Source: Aquipuribacter sp. SD81 (lineage in GTDB: Bacteria > Actinomycetota > Actinomycetes > Actinomycetales > JBBAYJ01). Taken from it: a stretch of DNA of 64,000 nucleotides. The stretch is taken from contig NZ_JBBAYJ010000001.1 of assembly GCF_037153975.1 (NCBI RefSeq), positions 62,001-126,000 of the forward strand, in the 5' to 3' direction. A program made the position numbers and the translations under genes. This document shows positions 18,701 through 28,853 of the stretch, one piece after another; position 1 is the stretch's first letter; each line of letters begins with the position of its first letter. The notes under the pieces are model-generated. The model was not told where the DNA came from, ran no database searches, and saw nothing but the letters and a program-made list of their open reading frames with translations.

Positions 18701-19931
18701 CCAGCTCGCCGCTCCCGCGGCCCCGGCGCCCGAGGCGGACCAGGGCACGGCCGCCCGCGTCCCGGCGACCGACGTCGGCACGGGCGTCGTCGAGGTCGAC
18801 CTCGACGCCGTCGCGTCGAACGTCGCCGCGCTCGCGGCGAGGACGCGCACCCCCGTCCTCGCGGTCGTCAAGGCCGACGCGTACGGCCACGGCCTCGTGC
18901 CGGTGGCGCGGGCGGCCGTGGCGGGCGGGGCGACGTGGCTCGGTGTCGCCCAGCTCGACGAGGCCCTGCGGCTGCGCGACGCGGGCGTCGACGAGCCCCT
19001 CCTCACGTGGCTGCTGCTGCCGGACGCACGGCTGCTGGCCGAGGCGCTGCGCCGCCAGGTGACGATCGGCGTGTCCGACCCCTCCCACGTCGAGGCGCTG
19101 CTCGAGGCGGCCCGCGCCACCGGCCAGGTCGCCGACGTCCACGTCAAGGTGGACACGGGCCTCAACCGCAACGGCGTCCGGGTGGAGGACCTGCCGCCGC
19201 TCGCGGCGGCGCTCGCCGCCGCCGAGCGCGACGGGCTCGTGGCGGTGAGCGGGGTGTTCAGCCACCTCGCGTGGGCCGACGCCCCCGACCACCCCACCAT
19301 CGACGCGCAGGCCGAGGCCTTCACCGAGGCGGTCGAGGTGCTCCGGGCCGCGGGCCTGCGCCCGACGTGGCGCCACCTCGCGAACTCCGCGGCCACGCTC
19401 ACCCGCGCCGACCTGCACCTCGACCTCGTCCGGCCCGGCCTCGCGGTGTACGGGCTGAGCCCCGTGCCCGACCTCGCCGGCCCGGGGGAGTGGGGCCTGC
19501 GACCGGCGCTCACCCTGCGCTCCCGGCTCGCCCTCACCAAGGCCGTGCGCGCCGGCGAGGGCGTCTCCTACGGGCACGTGTGGACCGCGCCGCACGACAC
19601 CGTCGTGGGGCTGGTCCCGCTCGGCTACGCCGACGGCGTGCCCCGCGCGGCCACCGGCCGCGCGCAGGTGTGGGTCGGAGGACGGCGCGCCCCGGTCGTC
19701 GGGCGCGTCTGCATGGACCAGGTCGTCGTCGACCTCGGGCCCGGCGCGCACGAGGCCGTCGGCGACGACGTCGTCCTGCTCGGTCCCGGCGACCGCGGCG
19801 AGCCCACGGCGCAGGAGTGGGCGGAGTGGGCGGGCACCATCTCCTACGAGGTCGTCGCCCGGCTGGGCTCGCGGCTGCCCCGCCGGCACGTCGGGACCGG
19901 CCAGGTGCTGCTCGCGGAGGAGCCCGCGTGA
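18684..19931 (+). CDS. alr: Alanine racemase
   Basis: Alr converts L-alanine to D-alanine for peptidoglycan, using PLP. The 415-residue protein has the cofactor lysine in AVVKADAYGHG (Lys63), HVKVDTGLNRNGV, RHLANSAATL, LVRPGLAVYGLSP, the second catalytic base in GVSYGHVW and GRVCMDQVVVDLG. About 30 residues precede the first core strand, so a later GTG (18687 or 18693) is also possible. It overlaps nnr upstream, and its TGA overlaps the next gene's GTG. The order alr-hydrolase-tsaE-tsaB-rimI-tsaD is widespread in actinomycetes. Confidence 0.97.
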   Translation: MVDVTDQLAAPAAPAPEADQGTAARVPATDVGTGVVEVDLDAVASNVAALAARTRTPVLAVVKADAYGHGLVPVARAAVAGGATWLGVAQLDEALRLRDAGVDEPLLTWLLLPDARLLAEALRRQVTIGVSDPSHVEALLEAARATGQVADVHVKVDTGLNRNGVRVEDLPPLAAALAAAERDGLVAVSGVFSHLAWADAPDHPTIDAQAEAFTEAVEVLRAAGLRPTWRHLANSAATLTRADLHLDLVRPGLAVYGLSPVPDLAGPGEWGLRPALTLRSRLALTKAVRAGEGVSYGHVWTAPHDTVVGLVPLGYADGVPRAATGRAQVWVGGRRAPVVGRVCMDQVVVDLGPGAHEAVGDDVVLLGPGDRGEPTAQEWAEWAGTISYEVVARLGSRLPRRHVGTGQVLLAEEPA

Positions 19932-21130
19932 GCCCCGTCGAGGCGCCGTGGCGCTGGGTCGGCCTCGGCGCCGGTCTCGCCGTCGCGGGGGCCGGCGTGG
20001 CCGTCGGCGTCGCCGGCGACCGGGTGCGCGCGCGGCGGCGCCGGGCCGGAGACCTGTTCGACCGCGAGGGCCTCGCGCTGCTGGGGTCCGTGCGCGGCGA
20101 GGAGTACGAGCTGCACACCGACGACGGGGTGCGGCTCCACGTCGAGGTCGACGAGCCGTCCCCGCGCGCGGCGGACGAGGAGCCGGGCCTGACGGTCGTG
20201 CTCGTCCACGGCTACGGCCTGTCGAGCCAGTCGTGGCACTTCCAGCGTCTCGCGCTGCGCGGGCGCTACCGCGTCGTCACCTACGACCAGCGCGGCCACG
20301 GCCGCTCCGAGCCCGGTCCGCCCGGCAGCGCCCGCATCCCGCGGCTCGGGCGCGACCTCGAGGAGGTCCTGCACGCGCACGCACCCGAGGGCCCGGTCGT
20401 GCTCGTCGGGCACTCGATGGGCGGCATGACGGTGATGAGCCTCGCCAAGCGCCGCCCCGACCTGTTCGGCACGCGCGTGCACGGCGTCGGCTTCGTCGCC
20501 ACGAGCGCGGGCGACCTCGCCACGCTCGACTTCGGGCTGCCCGGCGGGGGCGCCGTGAGCCGCGTCGCGCCGAACCTGCTCGCGGTGCTCGCGCGCCGCC
20601 CGGAGCTCGTGACGCGCGGGCGCCGGATGGTCTCCGACATCGAGACGCTCGTGGTCCGGCGCTGGTCGTTCGCCTCGCCCGTCCCGTCGGAGCTCACGCG
20701 CTTCGTGGCGGGCATCATCGCGAGCACGAGCATCGAGGTCGTCTCCGACTACCTGCCGGGCTTCTCCGAGGTCGACGAGAAGGACGCCCTCGGGGCGCTC
20801 GCGGACCTGCCGACCCTCGTGCTCGTCGGCGACTCCGACCGCATGACGCCGCCGCGGCACAGCGAGGAGATCGTCCGGGCGCTGCCGCGCGCCGAGCACG
20901 TCGTGGTCCGCCAGGCCGGGCACCTCGTCATGCTCGAGCACCCCGACGTCGTCACCGGCCACCTGCTCGACCTCGTCACCCGCGCGCTGCGCGCCGCGCG
21001 GGCCGCTGCGCCCGCGGAGCCGGCCCACGGTCGTCGGCGGGGCGCGCGGGGCCGGCGACGGGGCCCGCTGGCCGACGCGGCCGACGCGGTGGGTCGCCTC
21101 GTGCGCCCGCTCGAGGGCCGAGGTGCCTGA
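19928..21130 (+). CDS. Alpha/beta hydrolase with N-terminal membrane anchor
   Basis: A 400-residue protein of the alpha/beta-hydrolase fold. Residues 8-30 (RWVGLGAGLAVAGAGVAVGV) form one membrane segment. The hydrolase domain follows, with the oxyanion strand VVLVHGYGLSSQSWHFQ, the nucleophile elbow GHSMGG (Ser163), the acid region LVLVGDSDRMTPP and the histidine in RQAGHLVMLEHPDVV. The C terminus is a basic Arg/Gly/Ala-rich tail. The family is found at this place in many actinomycetes, between alr and tsaE, but its substrate is unknown. Its position suggests a link to cell-envelope chemistry, which is only an inference. Confidence 0.88.
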   Translation: MSPVEAPWRWVGLGAGLAVAGAGVAVGVAGDRVRARRRRAGDLFDREGLALLGSVRGEEYELHTDDGVRLHVEVDEPSPRAADEEPGLTVVLVHGYGLSSQSWHFQRLALRGRYRVVTYDQRGHGRSEPGPPGSARIPRLGRDLEEVLHAHAPEGPVVLVGHSMGGMTVMSLAKRRPDLFGTRVHGVGFVATSAGDLATLDFGLPGGGAVSRVAPNLLAVLARRPELVTRGRRMVSDIETLVVRRWSFASPVPSELTRFVAGIIASTSIEVVSDYLPGFSEVDEKDALGALADLPTLVLVGDSDRMTPPRHSEEIVRALPRAEHVVVRQAGHLVMLEHPDVVTGHLLDLVTRALRAARAAAPAEPAHGRRRGARGRRRGPLADAADAVGRLVRPLEGRGA

Positions 21131-21785
21131 GGCGCGGGCCGCGGACCCGGGGACCGCCGCGCCGGACGGGCCCGCGCGCGAGGTGACCGTCGTGTGCCCG
21201 ACGCCCGAGGCGACCCGCGCCCTGGGGGAGGCGCTCGGCGCCCGGCTCGCCGGCGGCGACGTCGTCGTCCTCGACGGCCCGCTGGGGGCGGGCAAGACGA
21301 CCCTCACGCAGGGCCTGGCCCGGGGCCTGGGGGTCACCTCGCCCGTCACGTCGCCGACGTTCGTGCTCGCGCGCCACCAGCGGCCCGACCCGGCCGGTCC
21401 CCGCCCCGACGGGCCCGTGCTGCTGCACGTCGACGCGTACCGGGTCGGCGACGGCCTGGAGTGGGACGACCTCGACCTCGACTCCGACCTCGACGCCTCC
21501 GTCGTCGTCGTGGAGTGGGGCGCCGGGCTCGCCGAGCGGCTCGCGCCGGGCCTGGTGCGCGTCACGCTGCGTCGTCCCGAGGGCGGCGACCCCGCGTCCG
21601 AGCCGTCCGAGCCGTCCGAGCCGTCCGAGCCGGTCGAGCCGTCCGAGCCGTCCGAGCCGTCCGAGCCGTCCGAGCCGTCCGAGCCGGTCGCGCCCCGTAC
21701 CGTCCACGTCCGCCTCGAGGGCCGCACACGGCCCCTCGACCTCGCCGCGCTCGCGCGCGCCGCCGCACAGGAGCCGCCCCCGTGA
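21123..21785 (+). CDS. tsaE: tRNA t6A threonylcarbamoyl synthesis ATPase TsaE, with SEP repeat
   Basis: TsaE is the ATPase partner of TsaB-TsaD in making N6-threonylcarbamoyladenosine at tRNA position 37. The Walker A GPLGAGKTTLTQGLARGLG, SPVTSPTFVLARH and the WGAGLAERL motif identify it. At 220 residues it is about 60 longer than most homologues because of an N-terminal leader and a repeat of Ser-Glu-Pro (ten triplets, codons at 21597-21686) inserted before the last beta strand. The repeat keeps the frame and the C-terminal strand (TVHVRLEGRTRPLDL) is intact, so the protein is probably functional. It overlaps the hydrolase gene by eight bases and tsaB by four. Confidence 0.93.
   Translation: MPEARAADPGTAAPDGPAREVTVVCPTPEATRALGEALGARLAGGDVVVLDGPLGAGKTTLTQGLARGLGVTSPVTSPTFVLARHQRPDPAGPRPDGPVLLHVDAYRVGDGLEWDDLDLDSDLDASVVVVEWGAGLAERLAPGLVRVTLRRPEGGDPASEPSEPSEPSEPVEPSEPSEPSEPSEPSEPVAPRTVHVRLEGRTRPLDLAALARAAAQEPPP
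21597..21686 (+). repeat. Ten 9-bp tandem units inside tsaE
   Basis: Units read TCCGAGCCG (one, at 21633-21641, is GTCGAGCCG). They encode Ser-Glu-Pro four times, Val-Glu-Pro once and Ser-Glu-Pro five times. Because the unit is nine bases, copy-number change keeps the frame. Confidence 0.95.
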
Positions 21786-22522
21786 AGGTCCTCGGCCTCG
21801 ACACCTCGACGACGACCGTGACGGTCGCGGTCCTCGACGCGCCCGACGCGCCCGACGCCCCGGACCTGCTGCGCGGCGGCCCGACGGCCGCCGGTGCGCC
21901 GGCGCCCACGTGGCAGGTCCTCGCCGAGGCCCACGTCCACGAGGGCAACCGTCCCGCGGAGCTGCTCGCCCCGACGATCAAGCAGGTCCTCGCCGAGGCG
22001 GGGCTCGGCCCGCGCGACCTCGGGGCTGTGGCCGCCGGCGTCGGGCCCGGCCCGTTCACCGGGCTCCGCGCGGGCCTCGTGACCGCGCGCGCCCTCGCCC
22101 ACGTGGTGGGGGTGCGCGTCCACGGCGTGTGCAGCCTGGACGCCCTGCACGCCGGCGTCGTGGCCGCCGGCGGTCCCGTCGACGCGGTCGTCACCACCGA
22201 CGCGCGGCGCCGGGAGGTGTACTGGGCGGCGTACCGCGACGGGCGACGGGTCGCCGACCCCGAGGTCGGCGAACCCGCCTCGGCCGCGGCCGCCGCCCGC
22301 ACCCACCTCGTCCCCGTCGTGGGCCGCGGTGCGCTGCTGTACCCCGACGTCCTCGGCACCCCCGCCGAGGGGCTGCCGCTCGACCCGTCCGCGGTGCACG
22401 TCGCGGCGCTGGCCGTCGCCTCGCTCGCCGGCACCGGCCCCCAGCCGCTGCCGGCGGACCCGATGTACCTGCGCCGTCCCGACGCCCGCGAGCCCGGCGC
22501 ACCGAAGCGGGTGGGCGGGTGA
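21782..22522 (+). CDS. tsaB: tRNA t6A synthesis protein TsaB
   Basis: TsaB is the inactive paralogue that pairs with TsaD in t6A synthesis. The 246-residue protein starts MKVLGLDTSTTTVTVAVLDA, and has the ASKHA-fold motif GVGPGPFTGLRAGLVTARAL and VVTTDARRREVYWAAY. A short DAPDAPDAPD stretch in the first loop is an in-frame 9-base repeat. GTG 21782 overlaps the tsaE stop (GTGA), and its stop overlaps the rimI GTG in the same way. Confidence 0.95.
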   Translation: MKVLGLDTSTTTVTVAVLDAPDAPDAPDLLRGGPTAAGAPAPTWQVLAEAHVHEGNRPAELLAPTIKQVLAEAGLGPRDLGAVAAGVGPGPFTGLRAGLVTARALAHVVGVRVHGVCSLDALHAGVVAAGGPVDAVVTTDARRREVYWAAYRDGRRVADPEVGEPASAAAAARTHLVPVVGRGALLYPDVLGTPAEGLPLDPSAVHVAALAVASLAGTGPQPLPADPMYLRRPDAREPGAPKRVGG

Positions 22523-23043
22523 GCGTGCCCGCCGCACCCCCTGCGCCCGAGGGGCTCGTCGCCACCGGCGTCCGGGTGCGCCGGCTGCGGTGGTGGGACG
22601 TCGACGAGGTCGCGGCCGCGGAGCCGGAGGCGTTCGGTCCGGACGCGTGGAGCCGTGAGGCGCTGCTGTCGGAGCTCGCGGCCGACGGACGGGTGTACGA
22701 GCGCGCCGAGGACGCCGACGGCCGCCTGCTCGGCTACGCCGGCACCGCCGCGCACGGACCCGACGCCGAGCTGCAGACGGTCGCGGTCCTGCCCGCCGCC
22801 CGCGGCCGGGGCCTGGGCGCGACGCTGCTGCAGCGCGCGTGCGCCCGCGCCCGCGCCGACGGCGCGCGCCGGCTGCACCTGGAGGTGCGCGAGGACAACG
22901 ACGCCGCGCTCGCGCTGTACGCCCGTGCCGGCTTCGGCCGGGTCGGGCGGCGGCCCGGCTACTACGCCGCCGCGGCGCCCGACGCGGCCCGCGTGGCGGC
23001 CGTCCTTATGACGCTCGACCTCGTGACGGCGGAGCGCGGGTGA
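22519..23043 (+). CDS. rimI: Ribosomal-protein-alanine N-acetyltransferase RimI-like
   Basis: A GNAT-fold protein of 174 residues, placed between tsaB and tsaD as in most actinomycetes. The acetyl-CoA motif [22 protein letters not shown] and the RimI-like [20 protein letters not shown] are clear. RimI acetylates the N-terminal alanine of S18 in E. coli; other substrates are possible here. It starts at GTG 22519 in a GTGA overlap with tsaB. Confidence 0.9.
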   Translation: MSVPAAPPAPEGLVATGVRVRRLRWWDVDEVAAAEPEAFGPDAWSREALLSELAADGRVYERAEDADGRLLGYAGTAAHGPDAELQTVAVLPAARGRGLGATLLQRACARARADGARRLHLEVREDNDAALALYARAGFGRVGRRPGYYAAAAPDAARVAAVLMTLDLVTAERG

Positions 23044-24116
23044 GCCCCGCGGCCCCCGGTGCGGACGGCCCGCTCGTCCTCGGCATCGAGACCTCGTGCG
23101 ACGAGACCGGTGTCGGCCTCGTCCGCGGCGGCACGCTGCTCGCGGACGCGCTCGCGAGCAGCGTCGAGGAGCACGCGCGCTTCGGCGGCGTCGTGCCGGA
23201 GGTCGCGAGCCGCGCGCACCTGGAGGCGTTCCTGCCGACCCTGGACCGGGCGTGCGCCGAGGCGGGCGTCCGCCTCGACGACGTCGACGCCGTGGCCGTC
23301 ACGAGCGGGCCCGGGCTCGCGGGCGCGCTCGTCGTCGGCGTGTCCGCCGCGAAGGCGCTCGCCCTCGGCCTCGGCGTGCCGCTGTACGGGGTCAACCACC
23401 TCGCGGCGCACGTCGCGGTCGACTCGCTGCAGAACGGGCCGCTGCCGGACGTCGCCCTCGCGCTGCTCGTGAGCGGCGGGCACTCCAGCCTGCTGCGGGT
23501 CGACGACGTCACCGCCGACATCGACGTGCTGGGCCAGACGCTCGACGACGCGGCGGGGGAGGCCTTCGACAAGGTGGCCCGGGTGCTCGGCCTGCCGTTC
23601 CCCGGCGGGCCGCACGTCGACCGGGCCGCCCGCGACGGCGACCCCGCCGCGATCCGGTTCCCGCGGGGGCTCACCGGCGCCCAGGCGACGGGCCGCCACG
23701 GGCGGGACCACACCGACGACTTCTCGTTCTCGGGTCTCAAGACCGCCGTCGCGCGCTGGGTGGAGCGGGCGCGGGACGCCGGCCGCGACGTGCCCGTCGC
23801 CGACGTCGCCGCCTCGTTCCAGGAGGCCGTCGTCGACGTCCTGAGCGCGAAGGCGGTCGCGGCGTGCCGCCGCGAGGGCGTGTCGCACCTCGTCCTCGGC
23901 GGCGGGGTCGCGGCTAACAGCCGGCTGCGGGCCCTCGTCACCGAGCGCGCCGCCGCCGGGGGCGTCGCCGTGCGCATCCCGCGCCCGGCGCTGTGCACGG
24001 ACAACGGCGCGATGGTCGCGGCCCTGGGCTCGCTGCTCGTGCAGGCCGGCCGCGAGCCGTCGGGGCTCGACCTGCCCACCGACCCCGCCATGACGGTCGG
24101 CCGGGTGCTCGCGTAG
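23040..24116 (+). CDS. tsaD: tRNA N6-adenosine threonylcarbamoyltransferase TsaD
   Basis: TsaD transfers the threonylcarbamoyl group to A37 of tRNAs that read ANN codons. The 358-residue protein starts its core with [16 protein letters not shown], has the metal-binding [16 protein letters not shown], the ATP-binding [16 protein letters not shown] and [10 protein letters not shown], and ends with [12 protein letters not shown]. It starts at GTG 23040, overlapping the rimI stop. It is the last gene of the glmS-to-tsaD run. tsaC is not in the window. Confidence 0.97.
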   Translation: MSPAAPGADGPLVLGIETSCDETGVGLVRGGTLLADALASSVEEHARFGGVVPEVASRAHLEAFLPTLDRACAEAGVRLDDVDAVAVTSGPGLAGALVVGVSAAKALALGLGVPLYGVNHLAAHVAVDSLQNGPLPDVALALLVSGGHSSLLRVDDVTADIDVLGQTLDDAAGEAFDKVARVLGLPFPGGPHVDRAARDGDPAAIRFPRGLTGAQATGRHGRDHTDDFSFSGLKTAVARWVERARDAGRDVPVADVAASFQEAVVDVLSAKAVAACRREGVSHLVLGGGVAANSRLRALVTERAAAGGVAVRIPRPALCTDNGAMVAALGSLLVQAGREPSGLDLPTDPAMTVGRVLA

Positions 24117-24120
24117 CGCC

Positions 24121-24139
24121 GCGCGGGTCAAGCCCGCGC
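24121..24139 (+). terminator. Short hairpin after tsaD
   Basis: GCGCGGG at 24121-24127 pairs with CCCGCGC at 24133-24139 around a 5-base loop, four bases after the tsaD stop. Likely the end of the long operon, without a T-run. Confidence 0.4.
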
Positions 24140-24195
24140 CGGGCCGTGCCGATGCCCCGGGGGCACCGCCGTCGGGCGGGTAGGAGGAGGCGCAC

Positions 24196-25191
24196 GTGCA
24201 CACGGGACCGCTCGACGGACGCGCCGGCGGCGCGGACGTCGCCCCGGACGTCGGCTCGGACGTCCGCCCGGACGCCGGCCCGGGGCCGGGCGCCCCTGCA
24301 CCCTCGGCCACGGCGCAGCGGCTCGAGCAGGTGTTCCGCAGCACGGGCGTGGCGATGGGGCTCGTCGGTGTCGACGGCGGCTGGCTCGCCGTCACCGACC
24401 GGCTGTGCGAGGTGCTGCGGACCGACGCGGCGACCCTGCTCCGGCTCACCCCGCGCGACCTCATCCACCCCGACGACCGGGCCGCCGCCGTGCGGGCCAC
24501 GCGCGACCTCGTCGAGGGCCGGGTCGACTCGGTCGACGCCCGCCGCCGCTACGTCGGCGCGGACGGGCGCGTCGTCACCGCCCGGGTGCAGACGACGCTG
24601 CTGCGCGACCCCGACGGGCGCCCGGACAGCTTCCTCACCCAGCTGCACGACGCCGACCGGCGCGGCGGCCACGGCGGCGACGACCCCGTCACCGGGCTGC
24701 CGGGCCGGCAGACCCTGCTCGCCCACGCGGGCCGGGCGCTGGGGCGCAGCCGGCGGGCCGGCCGGACGGTCGTGCTCGTGCACGTCGACCTGCCCGCACC
24801 CGCCCACGGCGTCCCGAGCGAGCTCGAGGACCGGCTGCTGGCCTGCGCCTCCCAGCGCCTCGTGGGCACCGTGCGCAGCGGGGACCTCGTCGCGGCCGTC
24901 GACGGGCGCCGCCTGACGGTCTGCTGCGAGGGCCTGGCCGACGAGGCCGACGTCCCGACGGTGGTCGGGCGCGTCCGCCGGACCCTCGACGCGCCGGTCG
25001 ACGTGGACGGACGCCGCCACCGCCTGCGCGCCGAGGTCGGCGTCGCGGTGGCCGGGCGCTCCGAGACCGCCGAGCAGCTGCTCGCGCGCGACGGCTGGCC
25101 CGTCGCGCCCGACGAGCCGGCGCCCGGGACGCCCGTCGCCGCCGGGGCGCCCGCGGGCGTGGGCCGCCACCGCGCCGTCACCGTCCTCTGA
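24196..25191 (+). CDS. PAS-domain protein with degenerate GGDEF-like domain
   Basis: The 331-residue protein has an acidic Pro/Gly-rich leader, a PAS domain at about 41-153 (STGVAMGLVGVDGGWLAVTD ... HPDDRAAAV ... GADGRVVTA), and from residue 162 the start of a diguanylate-cyclase-like domain (DDPVTGLPGRQTLLAHAGRAL). The active-site GGDEF loop is missing: at its expected place the sequence is AAVDGRRLTV. The usual magnesium-binding DxDxFK strand is VLVHVDLPAP. So it should not make c-di-GMP and may be a PAS sensor with a scaffold or nucleotide-sensing role. GTG 24196 has a strong ribosome binding site (GGAGGAGG). It converges on a methyltransferase gene 19 bases away. Confidence 0.75.
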   Translation: MHTGPLDGRAGGADVAPDVGSDVRPDAGPGPGAPAPSATAQRLEQVFRSTGVAMGLVGVDGGWLAVTDRLCEVLRTDAATLLRLTPRDLIHPDDRAAAVRATRDLVEGRVDSVDARRRYVGADGRVVTARVQTTLLRDPDGRPDSFLTQLHDADRRGGHGGDDPVTGLPGRQTLLAHAGRALGRSRRAGRTVVLVHVDLPAPAHGVPSELEDRLLACASQRLVGTVRSGDLVAAVDGRRLTVCCEGLADEADVPTVVGRVRRTLDAPVDVDGRRHRLRAEVGVAVAGRSETAEQLLARDGWPVAPDEPAPGTPVAAGAPAGVGRHRAVTVL

Positions 25192-25210
25192 GGGCCCGGG
25201 CGAGCCGCGT

Positions 25211-26482
25211 TCAGCCCAGCGGGTCGCACACGAGCACGACGCGCTCGCCCGCCCGGCGGGTGAGCACGACCGTCGCCTCGCCGTCGCCGGACAGCCGGAG
25301 CGCCCGCCGCAGCTCCTCGGGGTCCAGCGGGCTGCCGCGCCGCTTCACCGTCACCCGCCCGACGCCCTGCTCGCGCAGGTGCGCCCGCAGCCGCTTGAGC
25401 CCCCACGGCAGCACCGCGCGCACCTCGTAGGCGCGGGCGAGCGGGTGGGAGACGGCCTCGTCGGTCGTCACGTAGGCGATGGACGGGTCGATGAGGCGGC
25501 CGCCGACCTCCGCGGCGACGTGCCCCACGAGCCCGGCGCGGATGACCGCCCCGTCCGGCTCGAGCAGCACCTCGCCGACGTCGCCGACCGGCGCCTGCGG
25601 CAGCCCGGCGTCCGACAGCGTGCCGACCTCCTGCACCTGGGTGGCGCCGTCGCGCTCGACGGTGCGCAGCACCGTCGCGGTCCGCCGGGTCCCCGGCACG
25701 GCCGCGGCGCCCCACCACAGGACCGCCTCGACGACGTCGCCGTCGACGGACGTCCACGCCGCCGTCCAGCCCGCGGCGGGACCGTCCGCGGCGACGAGGT
25801 CGTGGTCGACCCCCGGGGCGACCTTCGCGCCGACGGCCCGGACCCCCGTCCCGGGCAGGCCGAGCGCCCACGACAGCGGCGGGCTCCAGCGCTCGGGGTC
25901 GGTGACCCGCCGGCCGCCCGCCCGGCGCGCCGGGTCGGTCCACACCGCGTCGACCCCGTCGGTCGTCCCGGGCCGTGCGAGCGGCAGCGCGTCCGGGAAG
26001 CCCGTCGCGTCGCCGAGGTGGACACGCGCGCGGGGGAAGTGGCGCAGGTTGACCGTCGCGACCGCCGCGGTCGCCTCGTCGCGCTCGACGGCGTCCACCG
26101 CCAGGTCCATGCCGGCGACGGCGAGCGCGTCGACGCCGATGCCGCAGCCGAGGTCCGCGACCCGGGTCGCGCCCGCGGCGCGCAGCCGGTCCGCGTGCCG
26201 GGCGGCCACCGGCAGGCGCGTGGCCTGCTCGAGCCCGTCGGCGGTGAAGAGCATCCCGTCCGCGAACCCGCCGAGCTTGGCCCGCGCCGCCGCCCGCAAC
26301 CGCGACTGGGTGAGGGCGGCGGCGACCGTCTCCGCCGGCACGCCGTCGGCGCGCAGGCGCTCGCCGAGCGCGAGCGCGCGGTCCGGGTCGTACGGTGGCA
26401 GCGCGCCCAGCAGCGCCCAGCCGTCCGGGCGCAGCAGGGCGGCGAGCCCGGCCGCGCCGGTCCCCTCGTCCGCCGCCGTCAC
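25211..26482 (-). CDS. Class I SAM-dependent methyltransferase with THUMP-like C-terminal domain
   Basis: The 423-residue protein has an N-terminal helical part, then a Rossmann methyltransferase core with motif I VADLGCGIGVDALAVAG and the acidic motif II VDAVERDEATAAV, a TDPARRAGGRR segment at motif IV, and a C-terminal region (WGLKRLRAHLREQGVGRVTV, then a KRRG motif) that matches the THUMP-like domain common in actinobacterial proteins of this kind. This suggests an RNA substrate, but the target is unknown. Its GTG at 26482 is divergent from groES. CAGGAT six bases upstream on the minus strand is a possible -10 element, so it too may be leaderless. Confidence 0.82.
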   Translation of the reverse strand: MTAADEGTGAAGLAALLRPDGWALLGALPPYDPDRALALGERLRADGVPAETVAAALTQSRLRAAARAKLGGFADGMLFTADGLEQATRLPVAARHADRLRAAGATRVADLGCGIGVDALAVAGMDLAVDAVERDEATAAVATVNLRHFPRARVHLGDATGFPDALPLARPGTTDGVDAVWTDPARRAGGRRVTDPERWSPPLSWALGLPGTGVRAVGAKVAPGVDHDLVAADGPAAGWTAAWTSVDGDVVEAVLWWGAAAVPGTRRTATVLRTVERDGATQVQEVGTLSDAGLPQAPVGDVGEVLLEPDGAVIRAGLVGHVAAEVGGRLIDPSIAYVTTDEAVSHPLARAYEVRAVLPWGLKRLRAHLREQGVGRVTVKRRGSPLDPEELRRALRLSGDGEATVVLTRRAGERVVLVCDPLG

Positions 26483-26519
26483 GCGCCGATCCTGCCAGCC
26501 GCCCGGCCGGAGCAGGACG

Positions 26520-26546
26520 CTGGCACTCAGGTTGACCGAGTGCTAA
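26520..26546. promoter_or_regulatory. CIRCE element 1 (HrcA operator)
   Basis: CTGGCACTC, nine bases, GAGTGCTAA: nearly the consensus TTAGCACTC-N9-GAGTGCTAA. The groES promoter's TTGACC lies inside the nine-base spacer, so HrcA bound here should block RNA polymerase. The hrcA gene is not in the window. Confidence 0.92.
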
Positions 26547-26561
26547 CCCGCTGGCTACTGT
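26532..26561 (+). promoter_or_regulatory. Promoter of groES-groEL
   Basis: TTGACC at 26532-26537 and TACTGT at 26556-26561, 18 bases apart. Transcription should start near 26568, within the second CIRCE element, giving a leader of about 135 bases. Confidence 0.75.
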
Positions 26562-26565
26562 CGAC

Positions 26566-26592
26566 CTGGCACTCGACGGCATCGGGTGCCAA
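26566..26592. promoter_or_regulatory. CIRCE element 2 (imperfect)
   Basis: CTGGCACTC, nine bases, GGGTGCCAA. The left arm is identical to that of element 1; the right arm departs from consensus at two positions but the two arms still form a good palindrome. The two elements start 46 bases apart and bracket the -10. Confidence 0.85.
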
Positions 26593-26702
26593 CTCGCCGG
26601 ACGACGGGTCGGCACCCGCGACGACGTCCCGTGGCCGGCGGACCACAACCGTTCCGGTCGGCCGCCCGGCCGGCCGCCCCTGTCGCGAAAGAGAGGTCAC
26701 AC

Positions 26703-27002
26703 GTGGCTGTCTCCATCAAGCCGCTCGAGGACCGCATCGTGGTCCAGACGCTCGAGGCCGAGCAGACGACGGCTTCCGGCCTCGTCATCCCCGACACCGC
26801 CAAGGAGAAGCCCCAGGAGGGCAAGGTCCTCGCGGTGGGTCCCGGTCGCTTCGACGAGGACGGCGAGAAGCGCATCCCGCTCGACGTCCAGGTCGGCGAC
26901 ACGGTGCTGTACAGCAAGTACGGCGGCACCGAGGTCAAGTACGGCGGCGAGGAGTACCTCATCCTCTCCGCGCGCGACGTCCTCGCCGTCATCGAGAAGT
27001 GA
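26703..27002 (+). CDS. groES: Co-chaperonin GroES
   Basis: GroES caps the GroEL ring and closes the folding chamber. The 99-residue protein begins [15 protein letters not shown] and has the mobile loop [18 protein letters not shown], the KVLAVGPGR segment and the end [18 protein letters not shown] 26703 follows AAAGAGAGG. It is expressed from a CIRCE-controlled promoter and is followed by groEL after 104 bases. Confidence 0.98.
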   Translation: MAVSIKPLEDRIVVQTLEAEQTTASGLVIPDTAKEKPQEGKVLAVGPGRFDEDGEKRIPLDVQVGDTVLYSKYGGTEVKYGGEEYLILSARDVLAVIEK

Positions 27003-27007
27003 GCTGA

Positions 27008-28726
<1,719 letters not shown>

Positions 28727-28765
28727 CCTGCGAGCCCCGCACGACCCGCGCCGCGGCGCGGGGAC

Positions 28766-28802
28766 GAGGGCCCGTCCGACCTGACCGGTCGGGCGGGCCC
28801 TC
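28766..28802 (+). terminator. Terminator hairpin after groEL
   Basis: Arms 28766-28781 and 28787-28802 form a 16-bp stem with a single G-U type mismatch around TGACC. No T-run. It separates the heat-shock operon from the next gene. Confidence 0.8.
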
Positions 28803-28840
28803 CGTCGTCGGGGGCGCGCAGGCGTCCCTCGGCGGGCAGG

Positions 28841-28846
28841 TAGCGT
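28841..28846 (+). promoter_or_regulatory. -10 element of the spermidine-synthase-like gene (leaderless)
   Basis: TAGCGT is followed by seven bases and then GTG at 28854, which decides that start over the in-frame GTG at 28848. Confidence 0.5.
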
Positions 28847-28853
28847 CGTGACG

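Noticed and set aside
13694-19540. A reading frame of nearly 2000 codons on the minus strand across coaA, glmS, acpS, nnr and alr
   Set aside because: It is a GC-driven shadow opposite well-identified genes; its translation is Arg/Gly/Ala-rich and contains no domain.
26483-26702. tRNA or small RNA gene in the gap before groES
   Set aside because: Its visible structure is explained by the CIRCE elements and promoter; no cloverleaf can be drawn.
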